The notes beneath the pieces are model-generated. The model was not told where the DNA came from and ran no database searches. It was given only the letters and a program-made list of their open reading frames with translations. Below, one piece after another: positions 16,279-25,665 of a stretch of DNA of 64,000 nt. Each line of letters starts with the position of its first letter. The stretch's first letter is position 1. This stretch comes from CAYVKY01 sp964452115 (GTDB taxonomy: Bacteria; Bacteroidota; Ignavibacteria; Tepidaquicellales; Tepidaquicellaceae). The stretch is taken from NCBI GenBank assembly GCA_964452115.1, contig CAYVKY010000001.1:1-64000 (forward strand). The letters run 5' to 3'. A program made the position numbers and the translations under genes.

Positions 16279-19200
16279 TTATTTTAATTTCACTAATTTG
16301 TGTACGGAATTATTTGAAAATCTGCCGTCATCAGTTTTTATCAGAACAGTGTACAAGTAAACTCCGTTTGCTATTGCATCATTATCCGCATCTCTGCCAT
16401 CCCAGCTAATTAAAACATTTTTATCTGTTATATTGTTCTGCTGAAGTTCTTTTATCATTCTGCCTGCAACCGTATAAATTTTAATATCCGCAGAAATAGG
16501 GGAATCAAAGTTATGCTGAAACATAAAACTTGTACCGTCTTTAAACGGATTAGGATAATTGTAAATTTCGCTGACTGCAAGTGCGGTATTGCTTTTGACT
16601 ATAAAATCTACTGATGCGATGGAGTAGTTATTATAAGTGTCCCATACTTTCAGTTTCAGATTATATTTGCCGTCGGTAAGGTCAGAAAGCGGATATTCAA
16701 GGCTGCCGTTCTGATATCCCTGTGTTGAAGAGAAATAAGATGTCAGATCCAGAGTTTTGCTGACATCGTCATTTATTATTCCTTCGATTTTATGACCGAT
16801 TGTACCTGTCAGGTTTATTCCGTTTTCATCAAATATATCTGCAATTATTTTTGTATTCTGATTTACAATATCGCCGGTTCGGAAATTTCTGCTGTCCATA
16901 TAAAGTGATATTTGAGGACCGGTTGTGTCCTGAACTGCAGTTGTATCTATACCGTTTATCGAAAACATATTTGTATAACCTGCACCTTCATTTGCGCCGT
17001 CTGTGAAATATGCCTGAATCTTTCCCGGACCTATCTGATAAGATATGTCTTTCGGAACAACAAATTCAAGTTTCCATCTTCCGTCGGTAACCTGTGTCTT
17101 TCCCGAAAATATCACTCCGCCATCCAGAGTGTAAGCAAAAAGATATCCTAAATCATAAAAGCTTATAAATTTATTTACATCGAATACTTTAATATAAATT
17201 GTACCGTTAAAGTTATTCCATAATGTAGAATCGGGAGTCAGAACTCTTCCTGAAATCTTTACTTTCTGAAGTGCCTTAATCACGGCAGTGTCATTGCTTC
17301 CTGAATTGTTTATAGAATCAATTTTTGTAAAGTACTGCGGAATGCTTATTCTTAAAGACGGATCTCCGACGAGTATATATTTATCATCATTATCGGAAAC
17401 TGTACCTATCTGAGCTTTTGTCAGGTAAAATGCTCTGCCTATTCTTATAGGTGCATTTGCTGAATCTTTATCGAACATAAAGTTATTCCATAACAATTGA
17501 TTCAAATTTGCATTAGCACCGCTGTAAACCGGCCTTGATGCTGCTATATCGGCGATTGCACCTTTATCAGGAATAAATACAAGCTGCTCGCCTGCACTGA
17601 TATTGAACGGATCGTCCCAGCGTGCAAGATCGCAGCTGGCAATAGTGAGGAAAGGATATTTCCCTTTATTATGTAATTGCGGAATGGATTCCTCCCTTAC
17701 GAAAATATGTTCGTGTGCCCATAAGTCAGTGCTTCCGTGTCCTACATAATTAATTACCAGGCGTCCTTCGTTCCATCCGTTTATGATATCAATGTTCGCC
17801 TGAGGTTTTCTTCTCCCTGCAGCTGTCATCACAGTCTGATATGCCGCAATATAGATTTTTTGTTTTTCAAAAAACTTTGATGTAAATGATTCTGCAATGT
17901 ATTCGCACTGAGCAGTGTGCTCATTACCGTCGTTACCGCCGTTCGGTACCCATCCGTCATCGGCAACATACATATTGTGCGTTTTCCAGATTCCATTATT
18001 TGAGGGGGATTCATATTCGATAATTTTATCAATGCAGGTATTGGCTTCAGATATGCTGTTTACACAAATTCTTCCGATTGAAAAATTCGGTACCACAGGA
18101 TACGGAGTCTCATAAGTATGAAAAATATTTGCCGCAAAGTCATCAGTCGGATAACTTGCAATTTCATTGCTCAAAGCGTCAGGACGCTCCATCGGCGGCA
18201 GCCAGTTTTTGATAGTAAGATTATAAATATTTTTATAATCGTAACTGCCGTCCCCGAAGAAAAGCACATATACAGGCCTTTCAGTCCAGTTATAATATGC
18301 AAATTTCAGAAAATTTCTGACAGCAAGGGGATCTAACATTCCGTTTGAAAATTCATTGTAAATCAGGTTGACGTCAACAACCATCGTATTTAGTTTACCT
18401 TTGACCTGAGATTCCCTGTAAGCTTTGAGCCTGTTTGCTGCAGGTATAAATTCTGTAGGGGAAATAATTACGAAACTTGCTCCGCCGGTAATTGCGTGCA
18501 GGTTCTGGTTTGAAATTTTGGATGAAATACCTGCAGGAGATTTATATCCGTTATCACCGGCTACGATATACTGTTTCGGATTTCCGCGTTGAACCAGATC
18601 CTGAAATCTCATATTTCCGTTTGTATAAGACAGGGGACTTATTATTTTTACATCGGCATAATTTGTTATGTCGAACACCTTTGCAGATGCCGAGCTAAAA
18701 GTCGAAGCGTTGAATTCCAATGTTGTCCCTGCAGCATATTCATTTGTATCCGGAGCAAATATTCTAATGCGGTTATCCTGTACGCTGGAAAGCGACCGCA
18801 TGTAATGAATTTCATAAGAGTCGTAATTTCCCTGAACAGTGCTCGAGTTGTAAGAAGACGGAAGCCTTACTTTTAAAGCAGATGATGTTGCCCCGTAAGT
18901 CAACGGATATGTTTCATCGACTTCGTAAGGTGAAAAATTCGAGAAATTATTTAAATCATTTCCGACTACGCTATACAATTTATAAAGATTCGAATTATCG
19001 TCTTTAATCTCAAAAGTAGCCAGCGTACCTGATGAATTTCCGATTTTTAATCTAAGGCTTAAGTCGGTTCCCTGAACATACCCCGGTAAACTGTTATTAA
19101 AAATAAATGATTCATTGTACCCGATTTTCTGGCTCAGCCAGAGAGTTCCTGTAGAACCAAGATTCAGAATTTCCGCTTTGCTGAATATTCTGTCTTTAAA

Positions 19201-20424
19201 ATCGTTTAATATAACCGCACCCGAATTGTTAAGAGAGTTTACGGTTGACATTCTGCTTCCTGCAGCTCCGTTAAACGTAATCCAGTAATAATTTGAATTA
19301 GAATAGATGTTGTTTCTAAGTTCATATCTGGCAGCAGCCGAATTGTATAACCAGTCTTTTGTACCTACGCCATAAAACAAAAGATAATCAAATTTTCCTG
19401 ATGCATCTGTAGAAACAAAAATTTTGACTTCATTCATATCGTCCGGCTGCGGTGTCGAATTGTTGAACGGCAGAGGAAAACCTCCGTAACTGAATAATCT
19501 TACGGTCGCGGGATTTATGTTATTAACGTCAATACCTGCCGCCTGCAGAAATGCCTTATCTACGATATACATTCCTGTTTCCTTGACTTCTATTTTATAA
19601 AAGTCGCCGGTTGCCAGAGCGCTGTTAAAAGGTGCTTTGACTTGCGGAATACCTTTTGTATCAACCGTCCAGTTCAGACCTTCTTTCCAGTTAAGAGCAC
19701 TGTTTATTAAGAAACTTCTTTCCTCTTTTGAAAGAGCAGATTTCATTAACACCGGCGATGAACCGAAATTCACTTTAACGCGGATATATTTAATTCTTTT
19801 CAGTGTTCTGGTAACCGGATTGTAAATCGCCGGATAAATTTTGATGATTCCGGAATTTTTATCCCTTATATAACTCCCTGTTTCAAGATAGGCTGATTTC
19901 TCGGGATAAAATTTATTTGTACCGTAAATTTTATCGTCTTTTGTATATACAAACTCGGCAAATTTGTCTTTATCTCTGGAAATTGAGGGAACGGGTTTCA
20001 GGTCAATATTATTAATTTCCTCATACTTAACATCAACAATTTCGATTGTATTCTGAAGCCGTGAAGGCAGAAATACAGGAAACGGCCTGTATGCGACTTC
20101 AGGCGCACCTGTATGAGAAACGTCTGCGAGAGTATTAATTGTATTATTTGAGTTATCAAATGAAGGGAAATATTCTATCTCAATACCTTTCGCATTTGAT
20201 GAGATAATGTTGTAGTCAATAACATTTTTTAACGGTTCATTGACATTCTGATTGGCTGAATTATTAACTGACTGCACTTTTTTTGTGTCATCTACAGGCT
20301 TTGTAATAGTTTTGCTATCAGTTTTTGAATTATTTCGCTGGTCATTTTGTGCAAATGAAAAATTACAAATAAACAAAACCGAAAGAATGGCTGTCAATAA
20401 AATTTTACCGGTCTGAATCTTCAT
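16279..20424 (-). CDS. porU: Type IX secretion system sortase PorU (C25 gingipain-type)
   Basis: The protein is 1381 residues with a signal peptide (residues 1-25, ending NFSFAQ). The central region is a C25 cysteine-peptidase domain: VLFFGDGSYDYKN near 720, the catalytic His in NYVGHGSTDLWAHE (H896) and the catalytic Cys in FLTIASCDLARWDDP (C931). Beta-sandwich regions follow, and the C-terminus has YNYPNPFKDGTSFMF and SWDGRD, a sorting-type domain that PorU keeps. PorU cleaves sorting domains from type IX cargo at the cell surface and attaches cargo to anionic LPS. It is somewhat longer than the Porphyromonas enzyme (about 1150), mainly in the polar N-terminal section after the signal. The structural translocon genes (porKLMN, sov) are not in the window. 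Confidence 0.92.
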   Translation of the reverse strand: MKIQTGKILLTAILSVLFICNFSFAQNDQRNNSKTDSKTITKPVDDTKKVQSVNNSANQNVNEPLKNVIDYNIISSNAKGIEIEYFPSFDNSNNTINTLADVSHTGAPEVAYRPFPVFLPSRLQNTIEIVDVKYEEINNIDLKPVPSISRDKDKFAEFVYTKDDKIYGTNKFYPEKSAYLETGSYIRDKNSGIIKIYPAIYNPVTRTLKRIKYIRVKVNFGSSPVLMKSALSKEERSFLINSALNWKEGLNWTVDTKGIPQVKAPFNSALATGDFYKIEVKETGMYIVDKAFLQAAGIDVNNINPATVRLFSYGGFPLPFNNSTPQPDDMNEVKIFVSTDASGKFDYLLFYGVGTKDWLYNSAAARYELRNNIYSNSNYYWITFNGAAGSRMSTVNSLNNSGAVILNDFKDRIFSKAEILNLGSTGTLWLSQKIGYNESFIFNNSLPGYVQGTDLSLRLKIGNSSGTLATFEIKDDNSNLYKLYSVVGNDLNNFSNFSPYEVDETYPLTYGATSSALKVRLPSSYNSSTVQGNYDSYEIHYMRSLSSVQDNRIRIFAPDTNEYAAGTTLEFNASTFSSASAKVFDITNYADVKIISPLSYTNGNMRFQDLVQRGNPKQYIVAGDNGYKSPAGISSKISNQNLHAITGGASFVIISPTEFIPAANRLKAYRESQVKGKLNTMVVDVNLIYNEFSNGMLDPLAVRNFLKFAYYNWTERPVYVLFFGDGSYDYKNIYNLTIKNWLPPMERPDALSNEIASYPTDDFAANIFHTYETPYPVVPNFSIGRICVNSISEANTCIDKIIEYESPSNNGIWKTHNMYVADDGWVPNGGNDGNEHTAQCEYIAESFTSKFFEKQKIYIAAYQTVMTAAGRRKPQANIDIINGWNEGRLVINYVGHGSTDLWAHEHIFVREESIPQLHNKGKYPFLTIASCDLARWDDPFNISAGEQLVFIPDKGAIADIAASRPVYSGANANLNQLLWNNFMFDKDSANAPIRIGRAFYLTKAQIGTVSDNDDKYILVGDPSLRISIPQYFTKIDSINNSGSNDTAVIKALQKVKISGRVLTPDSTLWNNFNGTIYIKVFDVNKFISFYDLGYLFAYTLDGGVIFSGKTQVTDGRWKLEFVVPKDISYQIGPGKIQAYFTDGANEGAGYTNMFSINGIDTTAVQDTTGPQISLYMDSRNFRTGDIVNQNTKIIADIFDENGINLTGTIGHKIEGIINDDVSKTLDLTSYFSSTQGYQNGSLEYPLSDLTDGKYNLKLKVWDTYNNYSIASVDFIVKSNTALAVSEIYNYPNPFKDGTSFMFQHNFDSPISADIKIYTVAGRMIKELQQNNITDKNVLISWDGRDADNDAIANGVYLYTVLIKTDDGRFSNNSVHKLVKLK

Positions 20425-20457
20425 AATATTTTTTTAAACTTTTATTTTAAAAAAAAA

Positions 20458-20512
20458 ATACCATTTATTAAAGTTTTTAACAATTTAATTTAACTACTTT
20501 AAAAAATGGTAT
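20458..20512 (-). terminator. Terminator-like hairpin in the rnc-porU intergenic region
   Basis: On the minus strand the arms at 20512-20496 and 20474-20458 pair at 16 of 17 positions around a 21-nt loop, followed by about ten T (20458-20449). It would end the acpP-fabF-rnc transcript. The porU start is only 25 nt beyond the T-tract and a good promoter lies upstream of the hairpin, so it may also act as an attenuator in the porU leader. Confidence 0.75.
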
Positions 20513-20594
20513 GCGTCAGTTTATATATAATCTAATTAGTTAATAATGGTATAGTATGTACTATATTTTCCTTTCGTTTTATTACTTAATAACA

Positions 20595-20623
20595 AAAATA
20601 TGGTAGTAATATTAAATTGTCAA
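20595..20623 (-). promoter_or_regulatory. Candidate promoter for porU-porV
   Basis: The minus strand reads TTGACA, a 17-nt spacer and TATTTT. The box continues as TATTTTTG, which also fits the Bacteroidota TAnnTTTG element. It lies just after the rnc stop and about 170 nt before porU. A dyad TATAGTA-TG-TACTATA (20550-20565) sits about 30 nt downstream of the -10 box, a possible regulator site. Confidence 0.55.
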
Positions 20624-20644
20624 TGCTTAAATAACAAATAATTA

Positions 20645-21463
20645 TCATTTTTTGTTCTTCATTAAACCCATCTTTTCTATGGCTTCAAGATTCTGAAGCG
20701 CATTTTTAGCGGCTTCCTGTTCTGCCTGTTTTTTGGATTTGCCTTTTCCTATACCGAGGCAGTTATCTGCAAGGTGAACTTCCACAGTAAAAAGTTTGTG
20801 GTGTTCAGGCCCTTCTTCATTTATAACTTTATATTCTGGTATGTAATCAGTATGCGCTTGTGCGAATTCAAGGAATTTGCTCTTATGATTTTCATCGAAC
20901 TGATTAAGCCACTTGATATCGAGTTTTACAAAAATTTCTTCATTTATAAATTTCTTGCCTGCTTCATAACCCGAGTCAAGGAATATCGCTCCTATCAGCG
21001 CCTCATAAGCATCTGCAAGAATTGCATCATAACCCTCGCTGATTGAACGCAGTGCGGTGTTTGATGCAAGCAGAAATTCCTGAAGCTGAAGATTTTTCGC
21101 GCGTTCAGCAAGGAATCTTTTGTTTACAAGAATTGACCGGAATTTCGTAAGGTCGCCTTCTTCATTGGAAGGGAAGTTCTTAAACAAAAATTCAGCTACT
21201 ACAAGGTCAAGCACAGCATCACCGAGGAATTCAAGCCTTTCATTTGAAATCATGCTTTGAGAAGGATTGTCTTTCCTTATCTTCAGTGATGAGCGATGCG
21301 TCAGCGCAGTGATGAAATAATTTCTGTCAATTATTTTATAATGTATATTTTGCTGAAATTTTTCTAAATCAATGCGTCTTACCGCCCTTGTATAAGATAA
21401 ATCAGACTTTTCCTCCTTTGTTTTAGGATGGAAAAGTCTGAATTTTTTTAAAAATTGGAACAT
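20645..21463 (-). CDS. rnc: Ribonuclease III
   Basis: The protein has 272 residues. The catalytic signature NERLEFLGDAVLD lies at residues 74-86 (metal ligands E78 and D82), and the second acidic pair is in DAYEALIGAIFLDSG (D151, E154). The C-terminal dsRNA-binding domain contains GKGKSKKQAEQEAAKNAL. RNase III cleaves double-stranded RNA in rRNA precursors and regulatory duplexes. An N-terminal extension of about 25 charged residues makes it longer than E. coli RNase III (226). It is the third gene of the acpP-fabF-rnc group, an arrangement conserved in many Bacteroidota, 29 nt downstream of fabF. Confidence 0.97.
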   Translation of the reverse strand: MFQFLKKFRLFHPKTKEEKSDLSYTRAVRRIDLEKFQQNIHYKIIDRNYFITALTHRSSLKIRKDNPSQSMISNERLEFLGDAVLDLVVAEFLFKNFPSNEEGDLTKFRSILVNKRFLAERAKNLQLQEFLLASNTALRSISEGYDAILADAYEALIGAIFLDSGYEAGKKFINEEIFVKLDIKWLNQFDENHKSKFLEFAQAHTDYIPEYKVINEEGPEHHKLFTVEVHLADNCLGIGKGKSKKQAEQEAAKNALQNLEAIEKMGLMKNKK

Positions 21464-21492
21464 ATGTATTTATATACGTAAACTGTATTGTC

Positions 21493-22737
21493 TCAATCAA
21501 GTTTTTTTAATGCTATCGCAGCATTGTGTCCGCCGAATCCTGAGTTATCTGAAATCACAACATTAACATCTTTATCAATCGCTGCATTCGGAACGTAGAA
21601 TAAATCACATTCCGGATCTTTTTCTTCATAATTAATAGTTGGAGGAACTTTGCCGTCTCTGATAGTAAGTATTGCAGTTATTGCTTCGATAGCTCCTGCA
21701 GCTCCGAGTAAATGTCCAACCATTGACTTGATAGAATGAACGGGAATTTTATATGCCCTTTCACCGAAAACTGTTTTAATTGCAGCAGTTTCATTTCTAT
21801 CATTTGGATATGTGGATGTACCGTGAGCATTAATTACATCAATGTCATTTTCCGTAAGTCCTGCATCCTTTATCGTGAGGCGTAAAGCTCTTACGACGCC
21901 TTCTCCGCCTTCGGCAGGATCAGTGATGTGATGAGCGTCGGCAGTCATACCGAATCCCGCTACTTCACCGTAAATCTTTGCACCGCGTTTTACTGCGTGC
22001 TCATATTCTTCAAGGATTAATGTACCTGCCCCTTCACCCATTACAAATCCATCTCTGTTCTTGTCAAAAGGTCTCGAAGCTTTTTTCGGATCATCATTAC
22101 GGGTAGATAACGCATTCATTGCATTGAATCCTCCGACACCCATCGGACAGATTACAGCTTCCGAACCGCCTGTTATCATTACATCTGCATAGTTGTGCTG
22201 AATCTGCATCGTAGCATCAATGATACTGTGAGCTGATGTGGCACAGGCAGAAGTAGTTGTATAGTTTGGACCCTTGAATCCGTATTCCATTGACAATCTA
22301 CCGGGTGTTATATCCGAAATCAGCATTGGAATGAAAAACGGACTAATCCTGTCAGGGACTCCGTTTCTGGTTATAAGATTTGTATGCTGCTTATCATAAG
22401 TCCACATTCCGCCGATGCCCGAACCGTAAATCACTCCGGCACGTTCTTTGTCAAATGAGGCGTTCTCAAGGCCTGAATCTTTGTATGCTTCCTGCGTGGC
22501 GGCAATTGCATATTGTGTAAATAAATCCGTGCGCTGGGAAAGCTTTCTATCCATATAATTCATTGCATCGAAATTATTAATTTCAGCTGCAAATTTTGTT
22601 TTGAATTCTGACGCGTCGAATTTTTTGATAAAATCTACACCGCTTGTACCGTTTAACAGTGCTTTCCAATAGTCAGGTATATTCAATCCAATAGGGGTAA
22701 TAGCCCCAATACCCGTTACTACTACTCGTCTTTTCAT
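21493..22737 (-). CDS. fabF: 3-oxoacyl-ACP synthase II
   Basis: The protein has 414 residues, standard for FabF. The catalytic triad is visible: C165 in TTSACATSAHS, one His in NAHGTSTYPND and the second in SMVGHLLGAAGAIE. VVVTGIGAITPIG is the usual N-terminus and SGFGGHNAA the usual end. It condenses malonyl-ACP with acyl-ACP in the elongation cycle of type II fatty-acid synthesis and is the isozyme normally linked to temperature control of unsaturation. It lies 37 nt downstream of acpP, which encodes its carrier, and upstream of rnc. Confidence 0.97.
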   Translation of the reverse strand: MKRRVVVTGIGAITPIGLNIPDYWKALLNGTSGVDFIKKFDASEFKTKFAAEINNFDAMNYMDRKLSQRTDLFTQYAIAATQEAYKDSGLENASFDKERAGVIYGSGIGGMWTYDKQHTNLITRNGVPDRISPFFIPMLISDITPGRLSMEYGFKGPNYTTTSACATSAHSIIDATMQIQHNYADVMITGGSEAVICPMGVGGFNAMNALSTRNDDPKKASRPFDKNRDGFVMGEGAGTLILEEYEHAVKRGAKIYGEVAGFGMTADAHHITDPAEGGEGVVRALRLTIKDAGLTENDIDVINAHGTSTYPNDRNETAAIKTVFGERAYKIPVHSIKSMVGHLLGAAGAIEAITAILTIRDGKVPPTINYEEKDPECDLFYVPNAAIDKDVNVVISDNSGFGGHNAAIALKKLD

Positions 22738-22774
22738 GTATAATATTTTTTTTGTGAAATATTTCTTTTATATA

Positions 22775-23017
22775 TTAACCTAATTTTTCGTTAATATATC
22801 TTGTTGCATCGCCTACAGATGTAATTTTTTCTGCATCTTCATCAGGAATTTTAATATCAAATTCTTCTTCGAACTTCATCACGAGCTCTACTGTGTCAAG
22901 TGAATCTGCTCCCAGATCATTGATAAAAGATGCTTCAGGAGTGATTTTGCTTTCTTCTACTCCTAATTTATCAATAATAGCTTTTTTAACTTTTGCTTCA
23001 ATCTCTTGAGGCGTCAT
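22775..23017 (-). CDS. acpP: Acyl carrier protein
   Basis: This is an 80-residue acidic protein with the phosphopantetheine site in [14 protein letters not shown] (S39) and the conserved helix [16 protein letters not shown]. It carries growing acyl chains in fatty-acid synthesis. An AAGGAG ribosome site lies 9 nt upstream of the ATG, one of the clearest in the window and suited to a highly expressed gene. It leads the acpP-fabF-rnc group. The 104 nt upstream, between it and mlaD, hold no convincing terminator or promoter that I could identify. Confidence 0.98.
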   Translation of the reverse strand: MTPQEIEAKVKKAIIDKLGVEESKITPEASFINDLGADSLDTVELVMKFEEEFDIKIPDEDAEKITSVGDATRYINEKLG

Positions 23018-23121
23018 TTTTTTTAACTCCTTGTTTTAATTAAAAAATATTCAGAAATATAATGATATTACTATTTATATAAAAGTGAAATTTAAAATAA
23101 AAATTTTTGAACTTTTACAGG

Positions 23122-24168
23122 TCATTTGTTCATTTGAATGTCCTTTTGCTCAATCTTCTTTTTCAATTCCTGTACCTGCTTTTCCAGTTCATCCAGTTTT
23201 TTCTGTTTTTCATCAATATATTCAGGCGTCAGCTTCTTTTCAAATTTGGGTTTATCCCAGTATCCGAGATCTTCAAAATATCCTTTAAAGAAAAAATTGT
23301 GTTTTAGCGCTTCCATATTCTGATAAAATCCGAATGCGCCTTCTTCTAAATTTTTTGAAGTCGCGTTAATGTGTTCGAGAGACTGCTTTATGTTATTTGC
23401 AAAAACTGTGTCAGTAAGCAGTGTGCCGACCAGACTTTCGCTTGAATTTATTTTTGCAGTTATCTGTGAAATATTATCGGTTATGATACCTAAACTGTAT
23501 GCAAGACTGTCAATTCTTAGCGTAACTCCGTCAACCATAACTCCGACTCTGTTTATAACCATATTGAGTTTGGATGCGAAACTGTTTATTGAGTAGAACA
23601 CGGAGTCGAACTTTCTGTAAATTGAAGGATTGTTCAGGAGCTGCCCCAGCGTGCCGTCTCCTTTGTTTATCTTTTCAGAAATCTCGAAAATCTGCGCCGT
23701 AAGTTTTTCCGCATTTACTGAAACTTTGTCAAGATTACTCATTATGGTCTCCATTTCAACAGGTTCTATAGATGCCATCAGATAGCCGTTGGAAATAGGT
23801 TTGGCTTCAATTGAGCCTGCCGAAATCTGAACTACTTTATTGCCGACCAGGCCCTCTGAAATGATTGATACCTTTGAATCGGTTTTGATATAAGGAGTTA
23901 CGGAACTTTTGATTTCAAACGTCAATTCTATTTTTCCGTCCGGTACAATGTCGATTCCGGTAACAGTGCCGATGTCTATACCATTGAAAGTAACCTTGCT
24001 GCCGTCCATCAGACCTGATACATTTTTGAATATTGTTTTGGCAGTGATTGTACTGGAAAAAATATTATTTCTTCCGCCGATAACAAATAAAACAACCGTA
24101 AAAATCACAAGGGCTGTAATAACAAAAAATCCCAGTACGGCTTTGCCGGATTTACTTTTTGTAACCAT
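23122..24168 (-). CDS. mlaD: MCE-domain lipid-transport protein (MlaD-like)
   Basis: A single N-terminal membrane segment (AVLGFFVITALVIFTVVLFV) is followed by an MCE domain: TAKTIFKNVSGLMDGSKV, VTFNGIDIGTVTGIDIV and ISEGLVGNKVVQI. The rest is helical and ends in a coiled coil (KKLDELEKQVQELKKKIEQK). MCE proteins form hexamers in the periplasm that pass phospholipids between the inner and outer membranes. With about 348 residues it is longer than E. coli MlaD (183) and resembles the longer proteins of Bacteroidota and chloroplast TGD2. The start may be 24168 or 24183; both overlap mlaF, so translation is coupled. Confidence 0.9.
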   Translation of the reverse strand: MVTKSKSGKAVLGFFVITALVIFTVVLFVIGGRNNIFSSTITAKTIFKNVSGLMDGSKVTFNGIDIGTVTGIDIVPDGKIELTFEIKSSVTPYIKTDSKVSIISEGLVGNKVVQISAGSIEAKPISNGYLMASIEPVEMETIMSNLDKVSVNAEKLTAQIFEISEKINKGDGTLGQLLNNPSIYRKFDSVFYSINSFASKLNMVINRVGVMVDGVTLRIDSLAYSLGIITDNISQITAKINSSESLVGTLLTDTVFANNIKQSLEHINATSKNLEEGAFGFYQNMEALKHNFFFKGYFEDLGYWDKPKFEKKLTPEYIDEKQKKLDELEKQVQELKKKIEQKDIQMNK

Positions 24169-24913
24169 AATCTGTGAATTCAAAAAATGAATTTATAAAT
24201 TCGTCATCTGATTTTTCCATTTCTTCAAATGTTCCTTCCGCCGTGTAAACACCGTCTTTCAGAAATACTAATTTATCCGCAGTGATTTTAGCGCACATTA
24301 AATCGTGAGTGACTATCAATGACGTTATTTTATATTTTTCTTTAATATCTTTTATCAGAAAACTTATTTCTCTTGTAGTAGCCGGATCGAGCCCCGTAGT
24401 CGGTTCATCATAAATCATAATTTCCGGTTCAAGCATCAATGTTCTTGCAAGTCCTATCCTTTTTTTCATTCCTCCCGAAAGTTCTGACGGCATCTTGTCT
24501 ATAGCTTCAATCAGGTCAACGTCTCTTAATCTTTTTTCAATTCTATTATTAAGTTCATCTTCGGCAAATTCACTGTTATTCCTGAGAACAGGGAATGCAA
24601 GATTTTCCCTGACGCTCATTGAATCATAAAGCGCACCGCTCTGAAAAAGAAACCCGATTCTTGTACGAAGTGAATTCAGTCCGTCATAGTCAAGTGTGCT
24701 GATATCTTGTCCGAAAATTTCAATCTTACCTTCATCCGGCGTTAGCAGTCCGATGAGGCATTGAAGAGCGACAGATTTTCCGGTGCCGGATTTACCAAGT
24801 GTAGCTATCGCCTCGCCGCGGCACATCTTCAGGTTAATATCACGCAAGACAATTTTACCGTTGAATGATTTTTTTAAGTGTTCAATATTTATTATGTAAT
24901 CCTTATCCATCAA
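24152..24913 (-). CDS. mlaF: MCE/Mla lipid-transport ABC ATPase (MlaF-like)
   Basis: The protein has 253 residues with Walker A GKSGTGKSV, the Q-loop in LFQSGALYDSMSV, the ABC signature LSGGMKKRIGLARTL, Walker B MIYDEPTTGLDP and the switch His in SLIVTHD. FQSGALYDSMSVRENLAFP and SGGMKKR are typical of the Mkl/MlaF subfamily. It powers lipid transfer through the MlaE permease and the MCE protein. It overlaps mlaE by 4 nt and the MCE gene by 17 nt or more, so all three are one translational unit. Confidence 0.95.
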   Translation of the reverse strand: MMDKDYIINIEHLKKSFNGKIVLRDINLKMCRGEAIATLGKSGTGKSVALQCLIGLLTPDEGKIEIFGQDISTLDYDGLNSLRTRIGFLFQSGALYDSMSVRENLAFPVLRNNSEFAEDELNNRIEKRLRDVDLIEAIDKMPSELSGGMKKRIGLARTLMLEPEIMIYDEPTTGLDPATTREISFLIKDIKEKYKITSLIVTHDLMCAKITADKLVFLKDGVYTAEGTFEEMEKSDDEFINSFFEFTDYGYKK

Positions 24914-25665
24914 TAAAAAAATGTTGTTATTTTAACCGCGATAAGGTCAATAATAATTATGAGCAGCGATGAAAATACTACTGCTTCGTTTGCCGCTCTT
25001 CCCACACTTTCCGTACCTCTGCTGCAGTTATATCCCTTGAAGCATCCGACGATACCAATGGAATAGCCGAATACAAAAGTTTTTAAAAGGCTTGGGAAAA
25101 CGTCGCTGAACTCAAGCGGATTGAGTGAACTGTTCAGAAACATTTTAATGGAAATTGCATTATCAAGTGACATTGCAATATATCCTCCGGCGAGTGAAAG
25201 TGTATCAGCATAAATAACCAATATCGGCAGCGTCAATGTTGTAGCCCAGATTCTTGTTACGGCAAGATATCTGAAAGGTCTTGCAGCGGAAACTTCCATT
25301 GCGTCAATCTGTTCAGTAACTTTCATAGAGCCAAGTTCTGCACCGATTGCAGAGCTCATTTTGCCTGCGCAAATTAATCCTATAATAACCGGACCGATTT
25401 CTCTGAAAATTGATATAGAAAGCAGGGGAGGAATCATTGCTTCGGCTCCGAACTTTGCAAGTGTCGGCTTTAGCTGAAGTGCCAGTACGAGTCCAAGCAC
25501 GAACCCGGTAATGCTGACAAGCGGCAGAGACTTGAAACCGAGCAGATAACTTTGTCTGAGTGTTTCATTTATATCAATAGGGCGCTTGACGGTTTCAATA
25601 AAAAACCTTTTGATAAATAATATCAGCTCCCAGATATTTTCAAAAAATATTTTTATCCTAATCAT
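24910..25665 (-). CDS. mlaE: MCE/Mla lipid-transport permease (MlaE-like)
   Basis: From the ATG at 25665 the protein has about 251 residues; the frame reaches back to 25704. AAGGAG lies immediately upstream of this ATG, favouring it. The MlaE (DUF140) fold is shown by SLPLVSITGFVLGLVLALQ, IFREIGPVIIGLICAGKMSS, AIGAELGSMKVTEQIDAMEV and the C-terminal GTESVGRAANEAVVFSS. It is the inner-membrane subunit of the MlaFEDB-type transporter that moves phospholipids. It begins inside the end of the preceding outer-membrane protein gene. Confidence 0.93.
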   Translation of the reverse strand: MIRIKIFFENIWELILFIKRFFIETVKRPIDINETLRQSYLLGFKSLPLVSITGFVLGLVLALQLKPTLAKFGAEAMIPPLLSISIFREIGPVIIGLICAGKMSSAIGAELGSMKVTEQIDAMEVSAARPFRYLAVTRIWATTLTLPILVIYADTLSLAGGYIAMSLDNAISIKMFLNSSLNPLEFSDVFPSLLKTFVFGYSIGIVGCFKGYNCSRGTESVGRAANEAVVFSSLLIIIIDLIAVKITTFFY

